Shown: positions 22,761-35,949 of the stretch, in pieces | Layout: each line of letters opens with the position of its first letter | How positions within the stretch are numbered: position 1 is the stretch's first letter | Assembly: GCA_018398575.1 (NCBI GenBank) | Contig: JAGTXZ010000008.1 | Coordinates: forward strand, 1,240,001 to 1,304,000 | Reading direction: 5' to 3' | Length of the DNA stretch: 64,000 bases | Origin: Ampelomyces quisqualis | Taxonomy: Eukaryota > Ascomycota > Dothideomycetes > Pleosporales > Phaeosphaeriaceae | The notes under the pieces: model-generated | What the model was told of the DNA's origin: nothing | Database searches by the model: none | Seen by the model: the letters and a program-made list of their open reading frames with translations, nothing else | Made by a program: the position numbers and the translations under genes

Positions 22761-24775
22761 TGTAAACACAAGAATGCTATATACATAAAATAAGATAACG
22801 CTAGGCTATCTATAAGCGTAAAAACCAAGAGTAATATTATAGTATAGTTATAGTTAGAAAAGCGTAATAATACTATACGTAACTAAAACAAGAATAGCTA
22901 TTACACAAATTATCTTACAAAGCCTGTAATCTCTAGTATTTTAGCTAGCGCATAAACTAAAATAACTAGATAATATTAGCCTGGCAAATACTAAAATTAA
23001 AGAATAATTACCTAGCACTAACTATGTTAAGCCAAAGACTAGATTAATAATCTAAAGCAGTAGTACATAATCTATACAACTAAAAGAGTAGAGTTATTAA
23101 GAAATTATACATATATAATAATATCTAGGCAGAATAGTAGCGTAAAAGGTTAAGTACTCTAGCATACTAGCACTAAGTAGAAACACTATACTACAAGATA
23201 TGTTAATAAGAGACAAGGCTATTAAACAAGAACACAAGATAACAGACAATAATAGTATTCTTTGTAAGATACTACGTACTATATACTTTGCAACATTAGT
23301 TACTAATACTAAGAGAAAATACTTAAACAAAAGAATACTACTATACAAATAGCAAACTTCGCGTTAAAAAGAAGAAACTAATCTCCTTATAAACAAATCT
23401 ATAGAACGTAGAGTAGAATTATCTAGTTAAAAATATAAACATCTTAAACTAATGTTAAAATGCATAACAAAAGCAGGCTGCTATACACTTTCTTACTAGC
23501 TATAAGCTGTGTACACTATAGAGATCTCTTAACTACTATCTACACTAATAGTATACAGTCTAGGGCGTTAGATACACTAACAAATAATATAGAATTATAA
23601 TAGAATAATATAATGTAAAGGAACAAAAGGTAACAGATAGTTTCTCTTACTAATAGAACTACAGACATATAAAAAACTTATCTATAATTCTATATAAACT
23701 ACTAGACGCTAGTATACAACTTAAACCTTCTAACGCAGCCTTATTATATGTTTTTACTAAGGCTAGAGTCCTGCAGTTACACCTACTACACTAAAGAAAT
23801 AGATATAAACTATTAAACGCAATGCTATAAACCTAAGACTACGAAAGGTATATGTATATTGCTAGCTACCTAGAATAGAGTAATAACTGTTTAATAAACA
23901 TTATTACACTATACAGAGCTATAGATATTAGAATAAGGTAGTGCACTAGATAGTAGAGTATAGTGCTACTATAAAAGAACTAAGGTTTTAGTATAACCTA
24001 TCTACTATAATAGTACTAGTAGGTTTAGCTAAGTTTGCTTACTAGACTAAAGAGAGTACTACTACTATAATATACAAGAGGTAAGTTGCCTACACTATAA
24101 TATAAAAACCTAGAAAGTAAGAATTTTACTTAGTACTACATAGTGCTATACAGTACTATATAGTACTGCACTAAGAATAACACATAGTAAGAGGCGCTTC
24201 TCTAGAATATACTTTTACTTACCTTAAAGACATAATATAACGCGTTAGCGCTAGGTAAAAGGCTATATAATACTAGGACAAAACTTAACTTACTTTTACT
24301 TGCACCTATAATTTAACCTACTACTATAACTATATAATACTACGTTGCTATAACAAACGTACTATAACTACATAATAATAATAATAGTGCTGTAACATAA
24401 ATATATATAATTTTCTATATTACGTTTACTATACTACGCTATATATTATAATACTATTATAAGTAAGCATATAACATAAGTATACCTACATATACTAACT
24501 AAGCTGTAGCTATTCTACTATTCTTGCACCTACCTATACTATTCTTAACTATTACGCATAATATATTATATAATGCGCGCGTTATAGAAACGCAACAACA
24601 AGTATAAGTAGTAGCTACCTTAATTAAATAAATAATATATAAGTAATACAAAGACAACAACTACTAATAATATATTATAGGTAATTGTAAGAATAGGCTA
24701 TAATATTAATGTAGTAGACTAGTATATATAGGTTAAAGAGATAATAGATTTTATCTAATATAAGAACACATATAA
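22761..24775 (+). mobile_element. Distal arm of unit A
   Basis: Inverted partner of 1-844 and 8430-9600. A plus-strand frame without TGA runs on from the pogo tail to about 23150, rich in Asn, Lys and Thr, with no domain I can name. The rest, including the AT-rich stretch 24380-24650, shows no gene. The far end is uncertain. Confidence 0.6.
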
Positions 24776-26620
24776 CAAGATTAAACAGGTACACCTATAG
24801 GCTAACTACCTAAAGATAATACGCAGCCTAATAACAGATAAATAGCTTAAGTATACTACATACCCTAGACTAACTAATAGTAGTATACTAAGAGAATTCT
24901 ACAAGGCAACAGCTAGCGCTGTATAGAAGAAGATAATCTTAGAAATTTAAGATTACAGCAACAAAGTTAAAGCTAAACACACAGAAAGATAGCTAATACC
25001 TATAAACTTAGAACTAGAACGCACGCAGTTAGTATTAGTAGTCTTAAGTTCTTCTGCTACTTTAGTAACCTAGCTAATAGGCCTTACTACAATAATAACT
25101 AAACTGTTACTTAATAACGTTAATGTCTATATTATAGACAGCGTACATTATTAAACTGCCTAGACCTTCCTACTTTTAATGCTAATAACAGCTACACGTT
25201 AACAGTAGCTTAAAGACAGTTACTTTAAGATAAAGCTTTAACATCTTAAATATAGTGCACTTGTTAAATACCTGTTACAACTAAAATTTATAGACTAGTA
25301 TATAGTTAGGACTTTAAAGATATTTAACGCGTTAGCGCTACGCCTAATTACTAACAATAATAATTTAGCTGCAACTATTAACTTATATGTTAAGATAAGA
25401 AGCCTTAAGGGTGTTACAATTAAATACTAGACTCTAGTACAAGACAAAGTTAAGCCTAGTAGTAATACTACTTAGAATAGTATATAAATAATAATAGCTA
25501 ACTATATAATATAGTACACTTTACTTTAGGTAGTAATAGTAATATTATAAACCTAGTAGTTGCTACTAGAGACAAGAGGTAAAGGCGCCTCTACTTAGAG
25601 CTTAATAATAATACTAAAGATAATAACTATAAATAACAAAAGATAATAAGAGCGCTAGCAGACCTAGCCTATAAACTATTAACAAGACCTAAAGTAAATA
25701 GTAGCAAACGCTTTAACAGATAGAGTAGAGGTAAGAAGAAAAAGAATAATAGCCTAGACATACGCATTAAGACTCTAACTACTAAAATTAAGCGCTTAGA
25801 GGAGTAGAACAATAGCACTATAAAGAAAGTAAAGAGAAGTAGAGATAAAGATGCTACGCGAATATAAAACAACGCAATATCTACGCTAATTACTACACCT
25901 AGACAGAAACGTAAAGGTACTATAAGAAAACAATAGAAGTTACTAGAGAAAGATACTTACTCTAGTAGCAAAGAAGAATAAGAAGAGTATAATAAAGGTA
26001 ATAAAGATAAGGATAAAGAGCTCTAGTTAGCAAAACAACTTGCGTTAGAAAAAAGGCTATAGCTTTAAGCTCTACTAAACGCAAGGTAAGTGCACTATAG
26101 AGCGCCTATAACTATAATCTACGCAACTAATACGTAAGACAGAATAGTAGATAAACTGCAAGCTTAAATTAGAGTAGTAATAGAACACTACTAAGAGAAC
26201 AAATAGCAGACAGTAGCCAACTTCTTTAGATCTTTCCTAAAAGACTTTAAGGATAACGCGCCTATAATACTACATTTATTATAGGGACTAATAGGTCTAT
26301 TTATAGTATACTAACTAACAGAGGCCTATATAATTTATAAAAAAGAGCTATCTTTAGACAATAGCAGTATATTTAGAAATATAATAGGTATAGAAAAAAT
26401 AAGATTAGCTGTACTTATAATAATTATAGAGTATATGCACTTTAAGAACTAGACTAAAGTATAAGAAGACTAATTAAAGAATAAAACTAGTTAATATAGA
26501 GCTAAAGACAATAGTTAAGAATAGTGCCCTATAATAGACTAACAGACATTTCTATTTATATGCAAAAAAAACCCTTTAATACTAGAAGAGCTACAGTTAG
26601 CAGCATCTATAGTAAGCAGA
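24776..26620 (+). pseudogene. SNF2-like helicase remnant of element E, 5' part
   Basis: First visible part of the gene that continues at 39399-41480 after Gypsy-2. The plus strand gives long read-through frames. At about 25650-26100 there is a highly charged, lysine- and glutamate-rich stretch typical of disordered regions, then a stretch near 26300-26450 in the position of helicase motif I (IIGIEKIRLAVL, which could be a damaged GxGKT loop). The frame runs into the Gypsy-2 LTR at 26621. Function is judged mostly from the second part. The beginning may have been split off by the insertion of unit A. Confidence 0.5.
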
Positions 26621-27078
26621 TATTAAGACTGTTAGTCTAGTAGTAAACAATAAGAATGCTAGTGTAGACTAGAAGTATAGCTAAGGTTAGTTTTTGCAGA
26701 TAGGTGCAGAGTTGCTTTAGATACAAAGGGTATTGTTACTAAAATAGTAAAGGCTAAGGCTTTCTGAAAAGAGTAACAATAGTTAGATAGCTTAATATAA
26801 CTAACTTAAGCGTCTGTAACATAAGTTAAACACAATAATCTATAAGAGCCTATTATAGTTTCTATATACTTAGCCTTTCTTATAGTTTTTATTATTTTTA
26901 ATCTTTATTATAGATTCTTATAGTTTCTTGTTGCAAGAAACATTAAGACTAAATGAGACTAATAAGAAGGTTACGTAACATACTTAGCGTACTATGTCCC
27001 TGCACTAGGTCTAAGTCTTGCAACCTGTTCCCTTATTTATTTATAACATCTTGTGTTCCCTGTTAGAGGTTTATAACA
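26621..27078 (-). repeat. 3' LTR of Gypsy-2 (minus orientation)
   Basis: 458 bp, plus-strand ends tattaagact … ttataaca. It aligns over its full length with 38941-39398; differences are mostly C/T or G/A. Confidence 0.93.
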
Positions 27079-27599
27079 CTATCCTCTCCTTTTACTCTTA
27101 TATTTTTATAAGTTCTTAGGCTGTGTATTATTATTGTCTTTAAGGTAATTGTATTAACAACAAAGGGTTATTTGCTAAAGTAGCCTGCGCCTAATATTCT
27201 TAGAAGGGCTTGCCTTGCAAGCTATTGTTATTAAGCAAGAAGTGTAGAAACTGTAAGTCTATAGGTGCAAAAGAGTGTATTCTGCAGGACATTCTGCTAC
27301 TAGATTTTTTAAAGCTAGACTAACAAATAAAAGAGTTAAAACAGTAAGAGAAGTTAAAAGAAGCTGTATTAGCAACAGATAAGACAGAGGCAGAGTTAGT
27401 AGTACTTTAGATGCGCGCGCGTTAGAACAAACTGCGCTATATATAAAAGCAGAAGCTGGCTCTTTATTATAAGGAGTAGCGTATTTTTAATACTAGTCTG
27501 CTAATACTAGAGGAGTTAGATACTCTAGAATTGTTAAACCAAGCTGTAGATTAATTTTTAATTCTAGAGGAGTCTAGTTCTTGTTCTGCCCTGTAGTAT

Positions 27600-30500
27600 A
27601 GTAATAGTGCGTTAGAAGTAGTTAGCAATTTGTAAGGTTTGTCTTAGGTTCCTATATATTTTCTAAGTTGTTATATCCTAACTATTTAACTAGATATTCT
27701 TTTTGGCAGTTATTGTCTTAGTGTGTTATTATTTTTTTAACTTTAAATTTATTTTCTTCTTTAAGTTTATAGCAAAAGGTTCGCTGTAATAGTGTTTTTA
27801 GGTTAGCTAGTTCTAGTAGGCTTACGTAGAATCTAGGGTAGATCTTTACATCTAGTAAAAGCTTAAGTGTATACGTAACTAGTCTGTTCCTCTTTAAAAT
27901 TAAAAACAGTCTAACTTTAACGTAGTTAAGTCCTTTGCTTAGTTGTTTTGTGCGTAGATTTTTAGTGTAGAGGTACACCTTATCCTCCTTTTTTAGCTAA
28001 GGTACTGTTTTTTATTTTTAGTTAACATATAAGATGCTTTGTGTCTAAGCGTATTATATTTGTTCTTCTATTTTAATATAGGTATTCTTTATTTCTTCTA
28101 CTGTCTATATAGTAGCTTTAGCCTTTAGGCTAGGTAACATTCTTGTAAAGAGATTTAGATGTTGTCTGTAGTTTGCAAAGTATAGCGTCTTGCCTATAGC
28201 TTTAGACAATTTGTTATTGTAGGCTAACTATACTATTAGTAGTAGCAAAACCTAGTTTGTTTGTTGCAGGTTGCTGTATATCTTAAGATACGTCTTTATA
28301 GTTCTATTTATTCTTTTTGTTTAGCTGTTAGTTTAAGAATAGTAAGCTGTTAATAGCTTCTATTACGTCCTAATTTCTGCTATTAAGGTAGTCTAATAAT
28401 TTAACGTAAAGAGTTTGTCTTAATCGCTAATAATTGACTTTAGTATGCTATAGTATCTAATAAGTCTATCCTTAAGTACGTGCGCTAACTAAACAGTTAT
28501 GTAGTCTTATTAAAAGAGTAGCATTATAGCGTATTTAGTAAAGCAATCTACTATAACTATAATAGCGTTATAGGCTAATTCTGTAGCAGGGTCTTTTAAT
28601 AGTAGTAGTCCTGTTACAAAGTCTATTAATATATTAGTCTAAGGCTTCGTTAGGAGCTCTATTAGCTGCATTTCTCTGTAAGGTGCGTGTATACTATGTT
28701 TGTTACGTTAACAGTCTACACATTTCTTAATGTTAGCGCTTATCTTATCCTTTATGTTTTTAAACTAGTAATTCTGTTAAATTAGTTCTATAGTTTAGCT
28801 TACTCTAGGATATCTGTGTACTATGTTATTGTAGTGTTAACATATAATTAATTCCTGTAGTTCTTCTAGAACATTAATTCTAATCTTTATTATTAGATTG
28901 TTAATGTATTTTACTAGTCTAAGAGATCTGTTATCTTATATTTTGAGGATGCTTAAGCTGTTAATAGTTTTAGTTCTAGCAATATTTAATCTTTAGCTAA
29001 GAGCGTTTGCTCTACTATTATCTTTTCTAAGTGTATAGATAATTTTAAACTTATACTGTCCTAACATCTCTAACTATTGTACTTGTCTTTAATTAAGTAC
29101 TTTAGTAGTAGTAAAAGTTGTTAGGTTTTTGTAGTCTAAGTATATTATAAGATCTAAGTAACTCTCTGTGTAGATTCTTTAATGTTTAAGTGCTACTACA
29201 ATTGCAAGTAGTTCTTTATTATATATATTGTAATTTTCTTCTAGTAGTGTAAACTTTTGTAAATAGTAGGCTATTAAGTGCTATTTTCTATCTTGTTTTT
29301 GTTTTGCACACATTTCAATTGCTAAATCTAATACATTAGTTTTAAATCTAAGCAGTTCTCTGCTTCTAAATGCTATAAGAACAGGTAGTGCTATATAAGC
29401 GTCTTTAAGCGTCTTAAATGCCTAACTTTGTTCTTCTATCTATTTCTAAGGTGTATCCTTTTGTGTAAGTTTAGTAAGTAGCGTAGCAATTAGTAAAAAG
29501 TTCTAAATAAACTGTTAATTAAAGTTAACAAAGCCTAAGAAGAATTAAATGTCCTTAACTATAGTAGGTGTTAGCTAATCTCGTTCTTGCTTATTTGTAC
29601 TCTATTCTTTCTAACTATGCACTCTAAGAATTTTACTTCTTTTTAGTGCTATTTATGCTTGTTAAGGTCTACTGCTAGAAAGAACTTTTCTAGTAGCGTT
29701 AGGATTGTATAAACATGTTTTATATATTTCTTTTTATTTTCTAAATAGATAAGAATATTGTTAAAATGTACTATAACAAAAATGTTAAAGTATTCTCTAA
29801 GCATGTTATTAATAAGTGCTTAACATGTTACTAGAGCGTTAGTAAAACTAAATAGCATTACTAGATACTTGTAGTAGCTATAGCGTGTTCTAAACGCTGT
29901 CTTTTATTCTTTGCCTTCTTTTATGCGTATAAGGTTGTACGCGCCTCTTAGATCTAATTCTGTAAGGATCTTTGCATAGGCTAATTAATCCTATAGTTCT
30001 AAAATATTAGGTAGTAGATATCAATTCTTAACTGTAATATTATTAAGTTTCTAAAAGTCAATACATAGTTATAGTTTGCTGTTCTTCTTTAGTATAAACA
30101 TAATTAGATATCTAGCTAGTAATTCTAATACTTAGATAAAACCTTTCTATAGGTTTACTTAGATATATTCTTAGAGCGCTTTTAGCTCTTTTTCTAATAA
30201 CCTGTAGATTAGTCTAAAGGTTAGCCTTTTCTCTTCTTCTAGAACAATCTTGTAGTCTTACTCCTAATGCTTAGGCAGTGCTCCTAGACCTGTATCTTCT
30301 AAGAATAGTTTCTTAAACTTTCTATATTCTTTAAGTATATTAGAAGTTATACGTTTCTCTTAAACTTGTAACGTATTAGTATTTTTCCTTAATTATCTAA
30401 GTTAACTAGTTGTATCTTTAACTGCGTCTTAGTTAAAGTAATATTGTTAATTGTCTTCTTATCTACTATTAAACGCTGCTAATACGTAGGCTTAGAATCT

Positions 30501-31900
30501 GTTGTGTTGTTCTAATTTCCTAGAGAAATAGATCTCTTTCCTTAGTCTACCTGTAGGCTATTCTCTCTAAACTATAGAAGTCCTAATATAATGTTGTAGG
30601 CAGCTAATCTAAAGACGTCTAGGTATATTTCCTGTTTAGTTTCTTAGATGTTAAGTTCTGTAGTAGTCTTATATCTAATAAGTAACTTGTTAGGCATTTA
30701 TTTTCTATTTGCAATATAAAGTTTATATAATTGTTGTTTCTAACAAGGTTAAAGCCTAGCTCTTAACAAGGCATTACCTAAAATATAGTTTACTTGTAAT
30801 TCTAAATCTAAAAGCGCCTTTAATTTTGTTTTGTTAACTCTTACTATAAGTTTAATAAGCTTAGCTAAGTTAATTGCGTTACAGCTCTAGGTATCTCTCT
30901 AGAGTCTAAGGTTAATTCTAAAAAAGACTTATTCTTTCTATATTTGTTAGCTTCTTTATTATTATAATACTTCTTGCATTCTAGTTATAGGCAGAACTAC
31001 TATGTGTAGTTTATGCAGTTGCTGTTAACAAGTATTCTGTTAGATATGCTTTCTTTCTCTAATACGTTAGAAAAACTTTCTATAATTTGTTTGTTATATA
31101 GATAATTTGCGTAGGTATCCTTACAGTAATTGTACTATTAGTACTTATAAGGTTTCTTCTGCTAAGAAAAGTATTAGTTACCTTTGCTGCTATAGTGTGT
31201 TAGGCAGTAGTTGCTGTTGCATACTATCTATAATAGAAGTCTGTATTTTAGATTACAAGGATCCTGTAAGTATTTGTTTATAAGCAGGATTTAATGCAAT
31301 TTGTTTGCCTTTCTATCCTAGTATTTTATAGGCATAGAGCTTAGTACTAATACTTATCTATTATTAGCATAGTATATCTACTTTGTGTGTAAGTTACAGT
31401 ACGTTTTATATAGTCTAACTGCGTCTGTCTCTAGACACAGTTCTCTAACTATTGCATTCTAGCGTACTAGTTTAGGGCTAGCTAGTCTAGTGTAAGTTCT
31501 TAGTCTTTTTAGGTATTGTAGACCTTTGTAGTCTGTTGTTAATCCTATGTTCTATAGACTCTGTTTCCTAGGTGTAGTAATTGTTCCTTCTCTATAACTC
31601 TATCTATACTTAGAAAGTACTTGTTTATCTAGAGAGTATAATAAGCTTATAAGGATTAGTAACATTGTTTTATATATTTCTCGTTAACTTTGTTAGTTTA
31701 GTTGTACTAGTTGTAAATATTTTGTTGTGTTTGCAGTAGAAGTAGTCCTATCTATTAGAATTGTTTATTATTACAGTTCTGTTCCTGATTGTAGAATAAC
31801 GCAGCGTTAGTTAAGACCTAGTTATTAGTTAATATAGTAGAGGTATCTTCTGTCTATTCTATTATTAGTAGTCTATTAGTTGTTTAGACAATAGGTTAAT
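27600..31900 (-). pseudogene. Gypsy-2 pol remnant (protease, RT, RNase H, integrase, chromodomain)
   Basis: Minus-strand polyprotein. RT active site at about 29746-29770 reads HFNNILIYL, with both catalytic Asp changed to Asn. RNase H follows, with NIYNKELLAIV near 29220. The integrase zinc-binding and core regions lie at about 28900-28300; the core reads NAIIVIVDCFTKYA. The integrase tail at 27718-27978 is an 86-codon open stretch with the family signature PRFYVSLLELAN. A chromodomain at about 27620-27740 contains EYLVK, a TAG at the expected Trp, and LGYNN. Protease probably lies near 30600-30900. Stops are TAG and TAA. Confidence 0.88.
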
Positions 31901-32571
31901 CCTTAATTATAATCTATTCTTTAACATCTTCCTCTAAAGTGTTAGTTAATACATTAAGCTAGCGTATAACTTTGTTCTTAGAGCAATAGTTTTGCGCGTA
32001 ATATCTAACCTTGTTATAGTTGTAACAAGTAATCTTGTTCTTATTAGGCTTATCTTCTAGTAGTTATTTCTTTAGGTAACTTTTCTGTTCTAGGCTTTTG
32101 TTAAGGTTGTCTAAGTGCATAGCTTTAGGTCTGTACCCTAAGTATACTCCTAGTAGGCGTAGTTAGTAAGTTTCTTATCTAGAATAGTAGCGCTGTTGTC
32201 CTTTATTTAGTTGTGTTTATCTCTAATATCTTTTGTTTAGGCAAAATCCTTTATGTCTTTATAGTATACGTAAGAAATATAACCTATTCTTAAGTACTAA
32301 TTTATAGAGTTTGTTATCTAGGCAAATAGCTTTATTCTAAAGTTCTTTAAGAGTAGTAATATGTATTCTGCTACGCATAAGTTTAGCTTATATAGTAGCC
32401 TTAAGGCCTTGTTTATACATACGCGTTAGAGCAGTATTATCCTACTAGATTTGTTTAGCGTATTGTTAAAAAACGTTAGTATAGTTAGCAGTTAATTAGG
32501 TTTACTTTAGACTTTAGATTTTCTATTCTGTAATTACAGATTTCTTAAGAGGTAAGAAGATCTATTACAGG
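31901..32571 (-). pseudogene. Gypsy-2 gag remnant, 3' part, with destroyed zinc knuckle
   Basis: At 31995-32035 the minus strand reads CYNYNKVRYYAQNY, a CCHC knuckle in which the second Cys, the His and the last Cys have all become Tyr by RIP-type changes. The gag frame is cut at 32571 by the hAT element and continues at 38616-38940. Confidence 0.7.
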
Positions 32572-32591
32572 TACGCTAGTAAATAGGTAGA
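32564..32591. repeat. hAT target duplication and left TIR
   Basis: attacagg followed by TACGCTAGTAAATAGGTAG; compare the right end at 38589-38615. Confidence 0.85.
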
Positions 32592-32599
32592 GAGTACTC

Positions 32600-32780
32600 T
32601 CCTTTAGGTAGAAGGTAGGTAGAGGTTAATAGCGTAGGGGGTAGAGTAGAGGTTAGGTTATAGTAGGGCTAGGGTATAGGTTAGGGTTAGGTTGCACAGA
32701 TACTAGGTATAGGTTAGGTTTATAGTTAGGTTAAGCTACCTACTGTTAGGTTATACTTATACAACGCCCTTAACTATAAC
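32600..32780 (+). repeat. G-rich subterminal repeats of the hAT, telomere-like by chance
   Basis: Runs of ggtag, aggtt and ttagggttagg occur just inside the left TIR. A C-rich mirror (ctaccttaacctctaccccc) is found inside the right end near 38490-38520. The mirrored placement suggests subterminal transposase-binding repeats rather than telomere sequence. Confidence 0.6.
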
Positions 32781-33199
32781 CCCTAAAATAGTATGTTACT
32801 TTAGTATATAGTAGGGCAAGGGAAATTAGCTTACTAAAGAAATAATCTTAAAATCAGAGACGTTACTAAAGTAACATCTATTGAAATTAGTGCATAGAAA
32901 CTAAATCTTAGTATAGAAATACAATTTTTAAAATTGGTAGTGTTTAATTAGCTAGCGAGCTTTTCTTTATTACAATTCTTTATTACACTAACTAGTTAAG
33001 GTAGCGCAAGGGCTTTAATCTCTTTCTTTATAGCTGCTGCTTAGGCACTTTACGCATAGGAGTCTCTAAATAGGCACCTAAAGAAGAAGTTGCAAAATCT
33101 ATTCTATTACTGCCTTTACTCTTATTACTATCCTCTTTGTTACTTATTAGATCTGTAAAGCACCTTATTCTAGTGTTAATAGGGCTAGAACAAGAATCT

Positions 33200-35330
33200 A
33201 GTCTCTAAATCTTATATAGGTCCTAGACTGTTTTAGCGCTTAGTTAACGTGTAAGAGTTAGTAATTACAGTTTAGGTAGGCTAAAAAGGTTGTCCTTGTG
33301 CGTAATTACGTGTTTAACAACTGTAATTGTCTAAATTGTCTTAGCTTTAAGTCTATGCCTTTAATCTTCTATAACATCTCTTATAGTATTAAAAGAATGC
33401 TTTACCCTAACCTCTGTAAGCTAAATAGCTAGCACATCTATTACTACCTAAGCTAGAAGTAGGTAGGTTTCTGCGTTAGCCTGCTACTATGCTAGTATAC
33501 CTGTTGGATTTCTCTTCTTGTCCTTAGTTATTAGAGGAGTACTTAGGTAGCAGAGGGCCTCTACACAGACTAGCCTAATACCTAGGTTTAGTTCTTTGTG
33601 CAACTTAGAACCTGCTCTACTTAACTATACTATAAGTTTAGGAGGCTTCCTAAACTACTAATTTTTAAGGGATTAGTAAGGCTAAGCAGAGTAGACTAGA
33701 GTGTAGTCTCTATAGAGTTATATAGGTTAATTATTATATTAGCTTATATACTCTAAGAACTAACGCTAATACATGTATTTGAAATTAGATTTCTACTTAT
33801 CTTTCTATATGTAACAGTTAACAACGTAATAAACATATGTAATAAAAAAAAACTTACTTTATACGCAGAAAGCTTTTAACTTAGATTAAGAATAGTAGCT
33901 ACATTATACAAGTATCCTCGCTCTTTGTCTATGCGTAAATAGTACTTTAACAATTTCTTCTTGCCCTTCTCTACTGCAGCCCTAATAATAGCAGGCTACT
34001 TCTCTTAATAACTGCTCTTGTCTTCCTTGTTTAATAGCTTAGTAGTTATCTAATCTAGAAAGTTAAAAAGCTTATTATACATTATCTATATATATAGCGC
34101 CTCTAGTATATTATTTTTACTAATTTTGTTAGTAGCTGTTTTAAAGTTAACTAGTATACAGGTTATAGCCCTTAGGTGCAACTATTTAGCTAGAGCTAGT
34201 TAAAGTCTTTTTAGGTTCTTAAAATTAGCTACTAAATTGTCGTCCTAGCTGTTGCTATTACTACCTAGGATTAATTAGCTAAGTGCAATTTTCTTCTTAA
34301 GCTAATTATTAATATAGAGGGCTAGATAGCAGGCTTGCTTACACATATTATATGTTAAGTTCTATCTAGTTTTTACATCTTGTATTACACAAAGGCGTTA
34401 ATTTGTAGGTATATTAGACTATACTTTTAAGAATTGTTTAAATTGCTAGGGTAACAAATCAATTGCAATGCAGATTGCCTAGATCTAGAGGCAGTAAGCG
34501 CGTAATAAAGAACTATAATAAAGGACTCTACATACCTTATAAAGTAAGTTTAGCACTAACATTATATTATTAATTTAATAAACATAGTAACATTAAAGCT
34601 ACTTAGCTTCTTCTATTTTAGGTAAGGCTGTTAGCCTTAAGTGCAATATAATATCCTAGACTACAAGGTTAATAATATAAGCAAGGTATATAATAGTGTT
34701 TTCCTTTGCGCTCTATTTAATGCCCTTGTTAGCAAGATAGCTTTTAAGGCTCCAAGTAAGGGTCCTATTGTTTAAGGTATTGTCGCAAGTAACAGCTAAA
34801 AGTCTTTTTATAGTATTAGTTTTTTTAAGCACATATATTAGATTAGCTGCTATTAAAGCTCTAGTGTAGCGCTCTTATAATAGAATAAAATCTAATAAGA
34901 CCTCTCTTATTTGCTAGCTAACATTAATGTAGTAGGCTTTAATAGCTAGAAAGCTAAGGTAGTTTACAGCAGACTAGGCGTCTAGGGCAATAGATATTTT
35001 GTTGTTCTGCCTAGGTTGTAGAGAAGGTTTTAAGCTACCTGCTTATATTGGTTTTAAAGTATTAGGGAGAACTTGTACTAGAAAGAAATAATTGTACCTA
35101 GTTAAAGTAATTAAACAAAGCAATAGAATAAAGGTTGCTCTAAGGTTTAAAACAACTAGTTACTATTAAGAAGCACGTGTACTATTTCCTTCTCAAATCC
35201 CTAGGTAGTAAATAGTTAGCGTAGAGATCTATTTTGTAGCGTAGATAGTAGAAAAGGTAGCCTTAGATAAACAGACTTAGTAATACCCTTACACTTATGT
35301 AACTTAAGGTAGTTAAAGAGGTGTTTTATA
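33200..35330 (-). pseudogene. hAT transposase remnant
   Basis: Minus-strand DDE transposase of the hAT superfamily. The core region reads ISIALDA then NYLSFLAIKAYYI near 34900-35000, followed by LLAVTCDNTLNNRTL near 34756-34800, where the CDN aspartate is retained, and NTIIYLAYIINLVV near 34690, the usual catalytic neighbourhood. The C-terminal dimerisation region at 33368-33447 contains VRVKHSFNTIRDVI. Interruptions are TAG and TAA. Position and orientation agree with the TIRs. The N-terminal zinc finger could not be seen; the coding start is probably near 35300 or further upstream. Confidence 0.82.
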
Positions 35331-35930
35331 CTAATATAGTAATTAGTTTAGTGTTAAAGTACTTGCCTATAGTTTAGGCAATATACATGTAGCTAGCTAG
35401 TGTGTATATAGGCGCACTCTCTAAACTAGGTCTATATATACGCTAAGCGTTAGGCTGCATTCTATTAAGGTTGTATATAGGTTTAATTCTAGGCCTATAA
35501 AGTGTTCTGCTACTAAGTATTCTATGCTCTAATAGCCTTAGCGTTGTTTTGGCAATAATTAGTGTAGTAAATTAGGCGTTTCAGGATATAGATTGTCCTC
35601 TAAAGGCTAGATTTTAGGATTTGGAGAGCGTCTTATATAAATTTGTATAGTATTTTAGGTATACTAGGATATAAGTTGTTAGGTGTTAGCAGTAGGTTAC
35701 TTGCCTCTATAGCTGTAATAAAAAAACGTAATAACTAGTTAGTAGGTTTTAAGAAAGAGAGTAACAGCAGGTAGTTAGACAAATCTAATAAGTATAGAGT
35801 TTTGAGTATTTTGAAATTAGATAATAGAGTAGAGAAGTAGTTCTGCCTAGGACGCTATTTCCTGGTTTATTTAGGGGTAAATATTAGAGCCAAATAAATA
35901 AAATTAGATAATGTTAGTACAGGGGCAAAA
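35331..35930. other. hAT interior, no recognised gene
   Basis: About 600 bp between the transposase and the second minus-strand frame. It may contain the transposase 5' end and promoter, but nothing can be supported from the sequence. Confidence 0.4.
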
Positions 35931-35949
35931 TTTTTTGGCACTTAACTAT

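Larger units (their letters stand above)
12082..24775 (+). mobile_element. Unit A: about 12.7-kb Plavaka/pogo unit, inverted relative to P and nested in element E
   Basis: The whole stretch is repeated in reverse complement by P: 12082-22451 matches 41839-58643 (after removing Gypsy-1b), and 22450-24775 matches 1-9919 (after removing Gypsy-1a). It carries a Plavaka-type transposase on the minus strand, a pogo/Fot transposase on the plus strand, and five minisatellite arrays. Subterminal tandem arrays are usual in CACTA-related elements. The left boundary is where similarity to P begins, at a ctatagtagtaac / ctacagtagtaac motif that could be a CACTA-type end after RIP. The right boundary is uncertain because P runs off the window there. 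Confidence 0.75.

Noticed and set aside
1..24775. One giant DNA transposon with long terminal inverted repeats spanning 1-24775
   Set aside because: The arms do match in reverse, but the TA junctions at 9918 and 41840 and the empty site at 22450 show that the left arm belongs to unit P, which continues at 41841, rather than to A.
25669..25872. 67-codon open frame on the minus strand, membrane-protein-like
   Set aside because: It is the reverse of the Lys/Glu-rich stretch of the SNF2-like remnant; the Leu/Phe/Ser-rich look is a by-product of that composition.
32640..32760. Telomere repeats (ttagggttagg)
   Set aside because: Only one or two TTAGGG units occur within irregular G-rich sequence, and the mirrored C-rich tract at the other end of the hAT shows they belong to its subterminal region.
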